From: Jacaranda mimosifolia
Lineage: Eukaryota; Streptophyta; Magnoliopsida; Lamiales; Bignoniaceae
DNA length: 64,000 bases
Direction of reading: 5' to 3'
Assembly (NCBI GenBank): GCA_018894105.1
Contig: CM032122.1
Span: 20,929,674-20,993,673, forward strand
A model generated the notes under the pieces. It was not told where the DNA came from. It searched no databases and worked only from the letters and a program-made list of their open reading frames with translations. Of this stretch, positions 12,230 through 24,253 are shown in pieces. Position 1 is the stretch's first letter. Each line of letters opens with the position of its first letter. The position numbers and the translations under genes were made by a program.

Positions 12230-13356
12230 TCAAGAGCCCAAAATAGTGCAATTTGATGTAGAAGATTAAGATAACATCTCAAAGATGCAGACTAGTATTT
12301 TAGAGAGCAAATGAGGATACTGTAGAATTGGTAGAGAAAGATAGACTTATATGGGATTATACTATCCTGCAAGTTTAGGGCTTTCATACGGGCCTCACTA
12401 AACTAGCTATTCAAGAGAATAATTTTGAGATCAAACCTGCCATTCTTCAAATGATACAATGTTTAGTGTAGTTTGGGTGTTGGAGAGTCTCCAACAGAAG
12501 ATCCAATGCTCTCTTAGCAGTATTTTTTAGAGATTCGTGATACCTTCAAATATAATGGAGTTTCAGAAGATGCAATCCAAATAAGGTCATCCCCTTACTC
12601 ACTGAAGGACAAAGCAAAAAAGTTGGTTAGGATCATTGCCAGTAGGATCTATTACCACATGTGAGGAGTTCCCACAAAGATTTTTGGCTAAGTTTTTCCC
12701 ACCATTAAGAATAGTTGAGTTGAGGAATGGTTTTTCTTCCATTGTCCAATTTGATCAAGAAACACTTTATGAGACCTAGAAAAGGTATTAGGAAATGCTC
12801 AAAAGATGCCCTCATCATGGATTGCAAAAGTGGCTTCAGGTATAGACATTTTACAATAGGTTATTCATGTAATACAAAAGCTCAATTGATAATGCAGCAG
12901 GAGCTACATTTATGGGTAAAAATATTTGGGAAATATTTTAAGTTCCCTGAAGAAATGGCAACCAATAGTTATCAATGGCTAACTAAGAGATAACTCAAAC
13001 GAAGAAAGTTGCAAGGATTTATGAGGTGGATGCTATTATGTCTTTGACTATACATAGAAGCTTGGATGAAGAAGGTTGACACACTTGCAAGTTATGTAAT
13101 TCAACCACTACAACCAGTGAAAGCAATAAAAAGTCCACTTATCACTTGTGAAATTTTTGAAAATGCACGTTCAAGTGATCAGTGCCTGAATACTCCAAAA
13201 ACCGTGCAATTTGTGGGGAACTTTAATAAGAGTCAAAACCATCTTTATTCAAATACTTACAATCTTGATGGAGACAAAACTCCCAACTTTTCATGGAGAC
13301 ACAATCAAGGAGAAACATCAACTCCTAAACCACCTCCATTACTAGGCTTTCAATAA
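12230..13356 (+). pseudogene. Athila-like gag remnant
   Basis: Across frames and stops the translation keeps the Athila gag order: a block like YNGVSEDAIQIR followed by SLKDKAKKL near 12550..12620, a degraded RFLAKFFPP-like stretch near 12680..12700, a KCPHHGLPKW-type region near 12800 (seen here as NAQKMPSSWIAK), and MATNSYQW near 12955. A later part (13066..13356) reads as the variable gag carboxy-terminal region. It is broken by more than ten stops or frameshifts and encodes nothing usable. Confidence 0.75.
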
Positions 13357-13749
13357 TAGGAAAAGAAACCATCTTTAGTGGAGATATTCTTGCAGTACAT
13401 AGTAGATAATAATGAATACATGGAAAAAATTGATACAACTCTTCAAAACGAATCATCTTCAATTAGAATAGTAAAATGCAAATGGAATAACTAGCCAGTG
13501 TATTGAATATGAGGCAAGGATCTTTGCCAAGTAATATTGAAATGAATCCAAAAGGAGAAGGTAAGGAGTATCGCAAGGTTGTGACCTTGAGGAATGACCG
13601 AGAGTTATAGGAAATTCCAAAGGTCCCTCCATCCTTAAAAGGAAATGGGAGAAGAATCATAAGTTGAGAAAAGAGAGGATATAAACTAGAAAATTGAAGA
13701 ATCTAAACCTATCACACCGACTACACCATTTTCTCATAAGCTTAAGAAG

Positions 13750-14984
13750 TAAAAGTTGGACAAACAATTTCAGCAATTTTTGAATATTTTCAAGAAACTC
13801 ACATAAATATTCTATTTGTTGAGGCCTTAGAGCAAATGCCGAGTTATGTGAAGTTCATGAAATATATTTTATTTCAGAGAACACATTTGAGTGAATTTGA
13901 GATAGTTGCCTTTAAAGAGAAATGCAGTGCAATAATCCAAAATAAGTTATCCCTAAAGCTGAAGGATCCTGGGAGCTTCACCATACCCTACAAAATAGGT
14001 ACTATTTTTTTTGGGGGGGGGGGGATTTGGTGCCACATTCCATTTACCAACAACTTGGATTGGACGAAATCAAGCTCACTTGCATAACCTGCAACTTGCA
14101 AATAGAACACTAACATATCCTAAAGGAGTTATCGAAGACGTATTGGTAAAAGTTGAGAAATTTATTTTTCCTGTAGATTTTACTATACTATACATGGATG
14201 AGGATATCGAAGTGTCGATCATCCTTGAGAGATCATTTCTAGCCACAGGTAGGACTATCATGAATGTGCAAAAGGTTAGCTAACTAGAGATGGCAACGGG
14301 GCGGGTCTGGGGCGGGTTTTGCAGGACTTGGGACCCGCCCCGCCTAAAAATTGAGAAACCCAGGACCCGCCCTGCCTTACTTTTGGACCCTGACCCGCCT
14401 AACCCGTTTTTTTTTTTTTTTTTGTATTTTTTTGTATTTTTGTGTATATTTTTTTTTTCTTTTCTTCATAATCACTTGAATATACAGATTTTGCTCTAGT
14501 GAGTATCAGGTTTAAAAGAATAAAATTGAAACAAGTTAAAAAAAAAAAAAGAAGCCCTAATTTTCTAATATAGTATTATAACCTAATAAATACTTATACT
14601 TATATATAATATAAATATATATATGTAATATATAATATATAATATATAATATAAATATATATATGCAATATATATGTTATATATAATATAATATAATATA
14701 ATATATAATATAAAGATATATATTATATAATATAATATAGGATGGGACCGGGGCGGGTCCACCAAGACCCGCTACCCTCCCCGGACCCGGGCGGGTCTTG
14801 ATAATCAAGACCTGCTACCCACCCCATCCCCATTTTTTTACTCCAAACCCGCCCCATTTGGGGCGGGTCCGGAGCGGGGCCCCAGTTTATCCGGACCCAT
14901 TGCCATCCCTATAGCTAACTATGAGAGTTCAAGAGGTGACCTCTGATGTGTTCAAAGCACTTAATTTTTCCAAAGTGATTGATA
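13750..14984 (+). pseudogene. Athila-like protease remnant, split by a hAT MITE
   Basis: Near 13836 the translation reads MPSYVKFMK, then ECSAIIQNKL-like and LKDPGSFTIP blocks typical of the region before the Athila aspartic protease. A frameshift near 14010, at a run of G residues, precedes LQLANRTLTYPKGVIEDVLV and a FLATGRTIM block of the protease. The frame is cut at 14284 by the MITE and resumes after 14919 as RVQEVTSDVFKALNF, the expected downstream block. The catalytic D-S/T-G triad is lost at the frameshift. Confidence 0.82.
14285..14911. mobile_element. hAT-type MITE with perfect 8-bp target duplication
   Basis: The ends are inverted repeats: TAGAGATGGCAACGGG at the left, and CCCATTGCCATCCCTA at the right. 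Both sides carry the 8-bp duplication TAGCTAAC (14277..14284 and 14912..14919). The ends are very GC-rich with repeated GGGGCGGGT words, whereas the centre (about 14590..14740) is an AT/TA-rich tandem tract. It is non-coding, 627 bp long, and inserted in the Athila protease. An 8-bp duplication and TA(G)-starting inverted ends are standard for hAT elements. Confidence 0.9.
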
Positions 14985-15130
14985 ATTATTCATGGTGAAT
15001 AGTTATGAAAAGACCAAGCCATATAAAGGAAAGATAAAAATTGGCATAGTTATAAAATGCTATTCTGCAACTCTCGATAATTAGTTACTGAAAAGCTAAA
15101 GTTATGATGGTCGGGCCATTTCGCATTACT

Positions 15131-15369
15131 AAATTCCTTCCACATCTTGATCAAAAACTTGATCAATGACTTTTTCTTCCTTTCACTTGTTCAATTTTCA
15201 ATTCAATACATTTAGTTAGTTTCTAAAATAAAACAAGTGTGTAATAAATTGGTATTTACTAGCGAATAGTTTGGTTTTTTGTGGGATCGATACTTTTTTC
15301 ATCGTTGTATTACTTGGCGAGATACATGCACTTGCGTAATTATTTGTATCACTCATCTTGCAACCAAGA
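15131..15369 (+). repeat. Truncated 3' LTR of Athila-like element
   Basis: Aligns with 11860..12076 through GATCAAAA, ACTTTTTCTT, TTGGTATTTA and GTGGGATCGA words, and ends CAACCAAGA in place of CAACCAACA. Only the last part of the LTR remains. Confidence 0.72.
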
Positions 15370-15830
15370 CATGGAATAAATAAATATCAAGGATTAATAA
15401 GTCATGTGCAATTCACTTATTCTTTTTGGGTTTGCTAAAAATCAGAAGTTGTAAAAAGCACCTCCAAGGGTGTTTTCAGCATCTATCTTATTTTAACTTT
15501 CTGAAGCAGTGATTGACGCAAAGGTAGGTGATGTTTTCAACTTCTTCTTCTTCTTCTTCTTCTTCTCACGAAAAGTGCATGAGTTGGAAGTAGAAGCTCT
15601 TTCAAACACCATCTAAATTTCTCCAATTCTATAGTAGATCAGATGGAATATATTTTCACTATCAATGACCTTGGATAACATGGAGTAGGTGGTTTTTCAT
15701 TATCAACTCTTCTTTCATCCAACAGTTTGGATGGATGAACTGAGTGCAATGTACGCAATCTGGTTAAATTTTTTTAAAATTTATCTAATTAACGATTGAA
15801 TAAGAGAGCTTGAAAGTTATTGCACTGGTA
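15370..15830. other. Intergenic DNA with CTT microsatellite
   Basis: No gene recognised. A (CTT)n tract of about 26 bp lies at 15541..15566. Confidence 0.5.
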
Positions 15831-16963
15831 TGATTGGTATGCAGGAATGATGTGGGAATTGAATGGGTATTCCCAAGTCCATTTCCAAACCTACGATTGG
15901 TATAATTTAGAGATGGGAATGTCCATTCCCATCAGAATCCCCATTCCCAAAAAGATGAATTTAGCCATTCCCTCCATCCCCCATGAGTTTAGCTATTCCC
16001 AATCAATTGGGAATGAAGCTATATCACTAAAAAATTTAACAAAATACTTTTATATTTAAGAAAAAAAATCTTCACTTTGTAAATATCTGATATTATATTT
16101 CAACTTATTTGATTGCTACGTTTTTTATTTAATAATATATTTTATTCATATTTTTTTAGTAATATTATAAAAATTATTAAATTATTATAAAAATATAAAT
16201 AATAAAAATTAGAATAATGATGCGCATCTCAATTTTTATAATAAAAAAATAATAGAATTATCATCAATTTGTTTCATGCTAATGAAATATATATAGTTTA
16301 AAATATTATTTATATATGCATATCTTTGAATGATTAAAAATATATATAAATTAATAAATGAAGAGTTGTCCATTCTATCAACAACTTTTCAAATTAAACT
16401 TATGAAAAAGTACAATAAATCATTCTCTTATTCCAAAAAAGTTAAGCATTCTAGTTATAAAGTATTTTATAATTTTTTTAATTATATTTTATAAAAAATA
16501 TCAAAAGAGCTTGCTAAATTATAAATTTAAAAATAATAATTTTAAAAGAATTGTGTTTATACTTTTTTGCGTAAGCATATATAACTTGTTGGTAGCATAT
16601 AAAATGCATATATTTACTGATGTAATTCGAATAATATTAAAAGTAATATTAAAACTGTATAATTATAGATTAGTTCAAAAAATATATATATATATCTACG
16701 GTAATATATAAACAATATTTATTAATAAATACTTTTATTTTAATAATATTTTACAAAAAGGTAATTTGGTTATTTAAAAAATTCATTCAATTCTTAATGG
16801 TCATTCCTATTTATCAATCATTAGAATGGAATCAAGAAGGGAATGACGATTCCATTCCTTTCTCATTCATTGTACATACCAATCATAGGATAAACTATAC
16901 CAACATTATTCATTTCCCAACTCCATTCCATTCCCACCTAATTTCATTCTGACATACCAATCA
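15831..16963. mobile_element. MITE-like element, copy 2 of a two-copy family
   Basis: The left end (TGATTGGTATGCAGGAATGA) matches the inverted right end (GAATGAAATT after TGATTGGTATGTCA on the reverse strand). Internal copies of GATTGGTA and ATTCCCATT words recur at both sides. It shares its right 120 bp with the element at 8336..9055 but has a longer AT-rich middle. A short plus-strand frame at 15820..16059 lies in the terminal region and is not a gene. No convincing target duplication was found. Confidence 0.65.
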
Positions 16964-18545
16964 CTATCTAAAGGAAATTGGAGATATATATATATATATA
17001 TATTAGTGAAACATAGGAGAAAGTAAGAAGGATTAGAATTCTCCTTACACGTTATTGTTAGACTTGCAACTAAAGTGTTCCAATTGAGTTATATTACTAT
17101 TTGAAGGATGAGAATTTTACTAGAACTTTATTGAGGGGTCAATTAAATAGAGCTTTTTCACCATATATATAAAAACTCCATACAATATTGCCACAAGCAA
17201 ATTAAAAAGAATAATTTTCTTGGAAGAAATATTTTCGGAACACCTCACCTTGATTATTCATTCCACCAAATTGGTGATAAGAATGATGATGAGATGATGG
17301 TTATTTGGAACGAACACTAGCTCAATTCCTAGATGATGGTTATTTGGAACGAACACTAGCTCAATTCCTAAACTTTGAGTGCTTGAAGTACGTAACTGAA
17401 TAATATTTAGTTGAGACTCCAACAAAGTAAACACCACCTAATTAGAGATATCATAGTGCTAAATTTTAAAGATGGACTAGATAGCTGGCACAATGAGTTT
17501 TCATGTCGAAAACACATAATTAGATGCAAACTTTTTGTTTGCCAAGTGAATTTAATTTGATGATACCATATTCATAGAAGTCGAATGTTAAACGAGTCCA
17601 AGTTAAAGTGGCCATAATTTCTAAAATGTCTTTAATTAATATAATAAATTTATTTCTTCGTATTCAATTAAACATAACCGCATAAATAATTATATCTTTT
17701 TTTTTTCTATTGATTTTTTGATATTTTCTTGTGGGATGAGATCTGTTCTAGTAGGAACGAAATTCTGATAAGAGCCGTGTGTGTCTTGAGCAAATCATTG
17801 TTAATCCGATGAAGTGGTCAATCATTCAGGCCATGATTGGTTCGAAAAGAAAGTGGAGATGGCATGGCACATTCTTTCACATGATTGTGGTTTTCATTCG
17901 ACTATGGGAGAGGGAGAAAGAAGACAACTTACAGAAAGTGCAGTTAGATATATATATTTTGATTGCAAATATCACGTCGCATCATATGCCAACACAATTG
18001 AAACCAAATTCCCAATGGAACTAAAACACTTCCATCATGAAAAAAAATTAATACTTTCAAGATTGGGCATGCAAAATATAGTCGTACGCTATCTTAGATG
18101 GGCCATTGATATGAAATGAAGAAATCGTGTTCCACTCGTTTTCTATACCTATCGAGGTGGGACGTTAAATGTTTATTTCATAGAAAGGAAATAAAATAAA
18201 ATAGTCTACTTCATTATTAAGACAACACTAGCTCAAATTGAAAGCGCGTGATTCTTATTTAACTTATGCATGGAGTTTAATATTCGTTACTCCATGACAA
18301 AGACCAAATCCTCATGAGGAAATGTAAGTAGTGCACTCTCGTCCTACCTCGAAAAGTCAAAAACTTTGAAATCGGTATATAAGATCCTTTGTCTTAATCA
18401 TCCTTCAATGTATATTTTCATAAGAATAAAATCCTTATCATGAATATCGATGATATAATATTTATTTTGTAGACTTTTCGTATTACAAATTTTAGTGTAG
18501 ATGTATATTACAATATATGAAGTGCGGGACTTTTTTAATATATAT
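16964..18545. other. Intergenic DNA with a short exact tandem repeat and unassigned frames
   Basis: No domain is recognised. Two overlapping plus-strand frames at 17779..18024 and 17814..18119 are the longest. Neither shows a family motif, and both lack flanking splice or promoter support. Confidence 0.45.
17292..17369. repeat. Two exact 39-bp tandem units
   Basis: The unit beginning AGATGATGGTTATTTGG occurs at 17292..17330 and again at 17331..17369 without a mismatch, so the duplication is recent. Confidence 0.95.
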
Positions 18546-18958
18546 CACTACAAGAAAATAAATCTTTCACCAATAGAAAAATTCATACAAACTTAATGAA
18601 ATTTATCATGAAACGTGATTTAGTGATGGATTTATTTTACAAATTTATTAGTATATATTTTATCACTGATTAGTTTTGAAACGCACATCACAAAATTGAT
18701 TTTGTGATGGAATTCTCATCATCGATGAAAAAATCACTCGATCACAATGTTTAGAGTTATGAAATTAATTTGTGATGTACGCTTCATATCAATACAAACT
18801 CTTCATATTCATCACTAGTCATTACTAAAATACAGTTTTGCTCAATTTTTTTAAATTCATCAGTAATCCATCAAAAATCTATCATAGTTGTCTTCACTCT
18901 ATAATGAAACTCCATTGATCACAAATTTTCCATCAGTAAAGAGGTGTTTTTTGTAGTA
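18546..18958. mobile_element. Short CACTA-type non-autonomous element
   Basis: Starts CACTACAAGAAAA, the consensus end of plant CACTA elements, and ends TTTTTTGTAGTA, its inverted counterpart with the last base changed. In between are inverted and direct copies of short words such as CATCA, TTTGTGAT and CATCACAAA, which form subterminal repeats. It is 413 bp long and non-coding. The flanking trinucleotides (TAT and ATT) do not give a clean 3-bp duplication. Confidence 0.7.
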
Positions 18959-19507
18959 ATTTATATGTCATATTACCTTTTATATTATTTTTTGACATAC
19001 CCCTCTACGTCATAATATGCAACAACAATATTATTTGATTTAGTCTTAACGTTGCTGTCAACGTGCAAGCTATACTTTTTGACTACCAAGCACCAATTTG
19101 TACAGCATCAAAGAAACCATTACAATTTATTGCCCATTGTCAAAGAGTGGAGTTTTGACGGTATATTGGCATTGGTAGGTAGGCTAAGCTGATCTCTCAA
19201 TGTGGATACCAATACCATACACTCATCCATGCACATCTATCAAGTGCCTCGTGAAAATATCACTCTATATTTGTCTGTTTATAAAATTCATATACGATCT
19301 CGTAATCATCTGAATTATTACAACACATCATTACCCAGCATTATTTTCTCTAGGGATAAGCTCAAGACACCACACACAGTGCCCTCCACGATCTTGACCA
19401 GCTCTCTTTCGTTCTAATTTTTTTTCCCGTTGAAAGGGAAATCGAATTTACATGAGCTGGTGTAGCCCCAAATATTGTAATGCAAAAATGGCCCAAAGAT
19501 TGTGAAC
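18959..19507. other. Region downstream of NPF gene A
   Basis: Holds the 3' flank of the minus-strand transporter gene. On that strand an AATAAA word occurs about 380 bp beyond the stop codon, near 19126..19131, and could act in polyadenylation. No other gene is seen. Confidence 0.4.
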
Positions 19508-21638
19508 TTAAACTACAGGTTTTTGAGGGTCAATTTTCTCCAGGGCCACATCCCTTGTGCTGTTTTCAGTTCTCTTATACTTATACCACTTAGCACAAAC
19601 CAAAAAGTAACCCAAGTTCAGCACTTCCAACCCAGCAACCAGATAATAAAAGTAATCCAATCTCCCCATGTTGAGATCTTCTGCCAACCAGTTTCCTTTT
19701 TCCCCAACTTTCGTAGTCTTGTGAACTATAGATATCAATAAACTACTCATATAACTCGCAATTGCAAATCCACAAAACAAGAAAGAACCCCCAAAGCTCC
19801 TCATATTCTCCGGGAACTGTTTGTAGAAAAACTCAACTTGGCCAATCACAGTAAACGCCTCAGATAATCCAGCCATTGCCAGCTGAGGGATCAACCAGTT
19901 ACCCGACAGAGACGAAACAGCTCCCTTATGTGCAACAACGCCTAACGTCGGTCGAGTGAAAGCCAAAGTTCGCCTATGATTCTCCACAACAGCTGAAACC
20001 AGCATTGTAAAGATTCCAACCACCAATCCAATGCCAATTCTTTGCAGGATTGTGATCCCTTCTTCCTTTCCCGTTATTCGTCTAAGAAAAGGGACACAGA
20101 TTCTGTCGTAAATGGGAATCCATATTGTGAGGCTTATCATGGAAAAAACGTTGTAAGTAGCTGCAGGGATCTTGAAACTGCCTTTTCCTAAGCGCCTATC
20201 TGATTGTATGGCTTGGAAGACTAAATATGTCTGCATTTGGGTTAATACAATGTAGTATATGATCCCAGATATCCATATGGGGATCACTCTTAAAACACAT
20301 TTTATCTCCTCAACTTGCTGCAAACTCCGAAGATTCCAGGGATTTGCTGCTGATCCATCTGAGTTAATTTTGTCTTCTGGCGTTAGAATTGCTGCTTTAT
20401 TAAGAAACCTGTAATATATTAATTTTTTTACTCATATCAACAACCTTTGTTCAAAACAAAAGTCTGGGACGATCATAACTGTCAGATGAATAAGAAAGAG
20501 TTAAAAATTTCAACTAACCTTAGTTGATCTGTATAAGCAAGCTTTGAGTTGATTGAGTCAGAGGGAATGTGATTAAACAGAGAGGTCCAAGGCTGTTCAG
20601 GCAATTCCAGTTTTCTTTTCTTGAATGCAACCACCAAAGTTTGGACAACATTTGTTAAGGGACTGCCCTGAGGCAAAACCTTAACGTAAATTCTTGTCCC
20701 AACGAAGAAAAATGCACAGGATAGGAACATCAGGAACGCAGGGATGCCTAATCCGATGGCCCAATTCACGCTAGACTGAACGTAGACGATGACTGTCAAC
20801 GATAACATCATGGCAAAAGTGAAGGTGAAGTAGTACCAATTGAAGAAACTATTGATACCCCTTTTCCCTGAATCTGTATTGGGATTAAATTGATCTGCTC
20901 CAAAGGCCAAATTACACGGCCTAATCCCACTAGCCCCAATGACAAGAAGTGCAAATGCACTACATAAGAAAGTTAGCTGCCATGTTGAAGGCCCAACACA
21001 TATGCTATTCTCTTCTGCTCCACACTCAGGAGGATGTAACTTTGGAAATGCTGCTGTTAGTGTTAGTACCAGCATCCCCTGAAATTCCGAGAAACGAATT
21101 CAGATCACCTTAAACAACATGTTTCTTTTATCACATGATGATCAAAAGCTATTGTTATGAGGTTAGTTACTACCATGAAAGAGGAGATGGAGGCGATCCC
21201 AAGAGTCTTGTATCGACCAAGATACGTGTCTGAGAGGAAAGCACCGGCTAATGTTCCAAAGTTGCAAGTTCCATTGAAGATATTGATGACATTTGTGGCT
21301 GTAATAGATTTCATGTTGAATACTGTTGTTAGGTATACTAAGAGATTGGATGATGTCCCAATGGTTCCCAGCTTCTCAAATGTTTCATTTCCTGCCAAGA
21401 AAATCATCACAGATGATTTATATTTCAAGAAACTTGAAAAGATAAATCAGCATACTAATATTACTAATAATATGGACTCTTTTAAGTCCAATGAGTAGAA
21501 AAAGTGCGTACTTTAGAAGAATTAAAGCAAGAAAATGGAAGAGTGGTAAAGGAAATTATTACCTATGACAAAAGGCATGGCCTTGACTCCTCTATAATTT
21601 GGTTCTTTTTTGGTGGGAACAATCTCATTCTTCTCCAT
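19508..21638 (-). CDS. NPF (NRT1/PTR) family proton-coupled transporter, gene A
   Basis: Four exons on the minus strand: 21638..21563, 21391..21174, 21078..20519 and 20408..19508. All introns (171, 95 and 110 bp) are GT-AG, and the joined frame of 1755 bp gives 584 aa, normal for the family. The start ATG has a strong context (ACCATGG). The motif E28-T-F-E31-K32 in the first helix is the ExxEK/R proton-coupling motif. GIRPCN at about residue 150 followed by FGADQF, and the FNWYYFTFT block, are typical PTR2 signatures. About twelve hydrophobic segments with a long central loop predict a plasma- or vacuolar-membrane carrier. The [17 protein letters not shown] and [10 protein letters not shown] blocks point to subfamily NPF2, whose known members move nitrate or glucosinolates. 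The substrate here cannot be read from sequence. Confidence 0.93.
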
Positions 21639-21744
21639 GGTTGCAGCAGAAAGAAGAACTTTGATATCCCCTTTCTACTTGGTGCCTAAATGCAACTTCT
21701 CTTTGGCTGTTATGTTACTTGAATTAGAATATGGTCACACGGTA

Positions 21745-21760
21745 CATATATATATAAAAA
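21745..21760 (-). promoter_or_regulatory. TATA-like box of NPF gene A
   Basis: On the minus strand a TTTTTATATATATATG stretch lies about 110 bp upstream of the ATG at 21638. That distance suits a TATA box with a 5' untranslated region of about 80 bp. It is a position-based inference only. Confidence 0.45.
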
Positions 21761-23287
21761 GAAGATATATGTCAACTTCCACGGGTTCCAAAATTTCTAA
21801 GACTTCCTCTCTGATTGGAGCAAAATGGAGATGATGTGAGGCTTTCGAGATAATAGTTGGCCACAAAATTTCGAGATAATAGATGCACCCAAGGACAAAA
21901 TTTTTAGCACAATATCTTTGAATTTTCATTTGCTTAGACTAAATTTTGTTGCTTCTAGTGAAGAAATTTGCCGTTGGTGACAATGGCTTGGGAGATTGAA
22001 ATAACAGTTATCACTTTCGTCTCTCATTCATTAATCAAAGTTAAGGACAAATCACATAATCATCAATTAAGCTAAATTTTACTATTATTTTCAATATATA
22101 TATGTATTTTTTCATTTTATACACCCATGCTTAAAATATATTAAAATTAGAACTTCAAACCTCATATATCATGTCGTTGCCATTGAACAACTTATCACTC
22201 CATATTTTCAATACTAAAGTTCAAATGTTGAACATTATAGATATCTTTTCTTTCCACCAACCCCCAAGGTCGAACCCGCTGGAGTTGGGTTCTTCCTAGT
22301 CCTGTGACTGGCCTCTCTCTGTTGCTCAACCTCTCTAGTACAAGAAAAGGAAAACTCATATCTTACAACAAATTTATAGTACCAACCAAGTTTTCTTATG
22401 CTTACACTTAATCTATTAATATACATATGGTCAATTGATCTTTTTTGGGTTTTTGGCTTCTTAAACAAATAAAGTTAAATCCAGTCCCCCAATGTCTCCT
22501 CTTTCTATCTGTCTATATAACATACATTTTTATATTTTCCAACTTTCAATTTTCTAAAATTTGCTGACTACATTTTTAACAAAAATATTCATGGTTTATA
22601 TATGTTTTAATTAAGTCAAACTAAAATTTGCCGAACACTACTACCACTTTCCAAATTAAAATGATCCCAAGTCATGCATTTCTTTTCTATTTCTTTGTAT
22701 GAACAATAATAGAAAAAGAAAGAAAAAAAAAAAAGAAAAGAAAAAAGTAGTAGTGCACTTCCATCTCTTCAGATATATATATTTTTTATTTATACATAAA
22801 CACATTAGAAATCCAATAGATTCGAACTCTTAATCTCACGCTTAATGTGTCAGTGGGCTAAATGACCACGACATTTCTTTAGATATTAAAGAGTGTAAAA
22901 TTAATAGTAGGCATAGCTCACAAGTTTAAATAGTCCTTTTGGGAGGTCTTTTTTAATGTGGGCCTTGATCAGTAAAAAATGGATTGAAAAACCTGACTCT
23001 ATTGAAAGAATAAATATGATTGTATGAAAAAATACGACGGTTTGAACACATTTCAATTGAGTATAATATAATGATCACATTCAAGACGAAAAACTTATTT
23101 GACTACCAAAAGATTTATCCTATCCTTTTTCCATCAATGGTTTCAAATTATATTTTAACAAACAAAATATATTTGGACATAAATAACTTAGCACACAATT
23201 GTCTGGGAAAAAAAAAACTTAGCACACAATTAACAAACAATGGTGGCACACTCAGTGAATTGTCAATTGATCTAATAATGTCCTCCT

Positions 23288-23305
23288 CACACACACACAC
23301 ACACA
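23288..23305. repeat. (CA)n microsatellite
   Basis: About nine CA units. Confidence 0.9.
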
Positions 23306-23893
23306 TATAATGTTTGAAGTTCAGACTTTAAATGTGTGTTCGCGCATAAACCAAACATGTGTGTATATATATATTCATATATATATTTTGGTGATACCAT
23401 TTTTGTTTTTTGCTATGTCTTTATATTGGTGACACTTCATTCTTGAGACATGAACTTACTAGACCACGTGAAAATAAATTTGAAATAACTCAACCACGAA
23501 CCTTAACGGTGCACCACAAACCTCATATATCATGACAGCATCAAAAAATTTTATGCTTGGCCGACCCAATGAACTAAATAAATTTAATACACGACAAAGA
23601 TAAATACAAGAATTATTAAATTTTGCAACTATAAGATTCACTGTCACACGTAACGATATGTGTCCCTTCTCTCTGGAAGTGTGTGGTTTCAGCCAGAAAT
23701 CAGCTGTACCTATCTATATATGTCATGGTCCCGACATGAAGAGGTAAAATGATTGCTGCTAACCTTGCATAAAAGGATGACTTAAACTGCCTCCCTCAGT
23801 TCACATTTGCCGAGTTGTGATTTTCCGCTTAGGAGACGTACGCGTATTTTACGTGTTTGTCGTATCATTTTGCAACAATTTTCTTGGATACCA

Positions 23894-23911
23894 TGTGTGT
23901 GTGTGTGTGTG
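23894..23911. repeat. (TG)n microsatellite
   Basis: About nine TG units. Confidence 0.9.
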
Positions 23912-24253
23912 AATTTTTTACAGGATAATTGATTGTGTTTCAAAAGCTTTTTATTTTTTATTTTTTTTATACTAATTTAGAAATAGAGAATACGATTGTT
24001 TTATTATTTTCAATGAAAACAATTTTTTAATTTCATATCTATATCTATCATTTTCAAACCTCTAATATTTATTAATTTTAAAATAAATTATATCTACTAA
24101 TAGCTAAATAATAAGTTTTTATCATCCTAAAATAATGGGATCCAAATTAAGTTTGTTAATATTTTTTTTTTCTAACTTCCTAATTAAGGCAATAGGGCCC
24201 CCCATAAATTTATTAATATTTTTTTATCCTCACATAGCAAGAGGGATGTTATA

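Larger units (their letters stand above)
10985..15369 (+). mobile_element. Athila-type Ty3/gypsy retrotransposon remnant
   Basis: A 5' LTR ends at 12076. It is followed by a degenerate tRNA-Asp-type primer site, an Athila-like gag and an Athila-like protease, then a truncated 3' LTR (15131..15369) whose last 240 bp match the end of the 5' LTR. Reverse transcriptase, RNase H, integrase and the first part of the 3' LTR are missing, deleted between about 15000 and 15130. A hAT-type MITE interrupts the protease. Many stops are present throughout. The left LTR boundary is not resolved and the start given is approximate. Confidence 0.8.
21761..24253. other. Upstream flank of NPF gene A and intergenic DNA
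   Basis: Contains the presumed promoter region of gene A and then AT-rich DNA without recognisable coding sequence. It includes the CA and TG microsatellites at 23288..23305 and 23894..23911. Confidence 0.5.

Noticed and set aside
14590..14765. Minus-strand frame rich in Y and I
   Set aside because: Translation of the TA-rich centre of the hAT MITE, without coding meaning.
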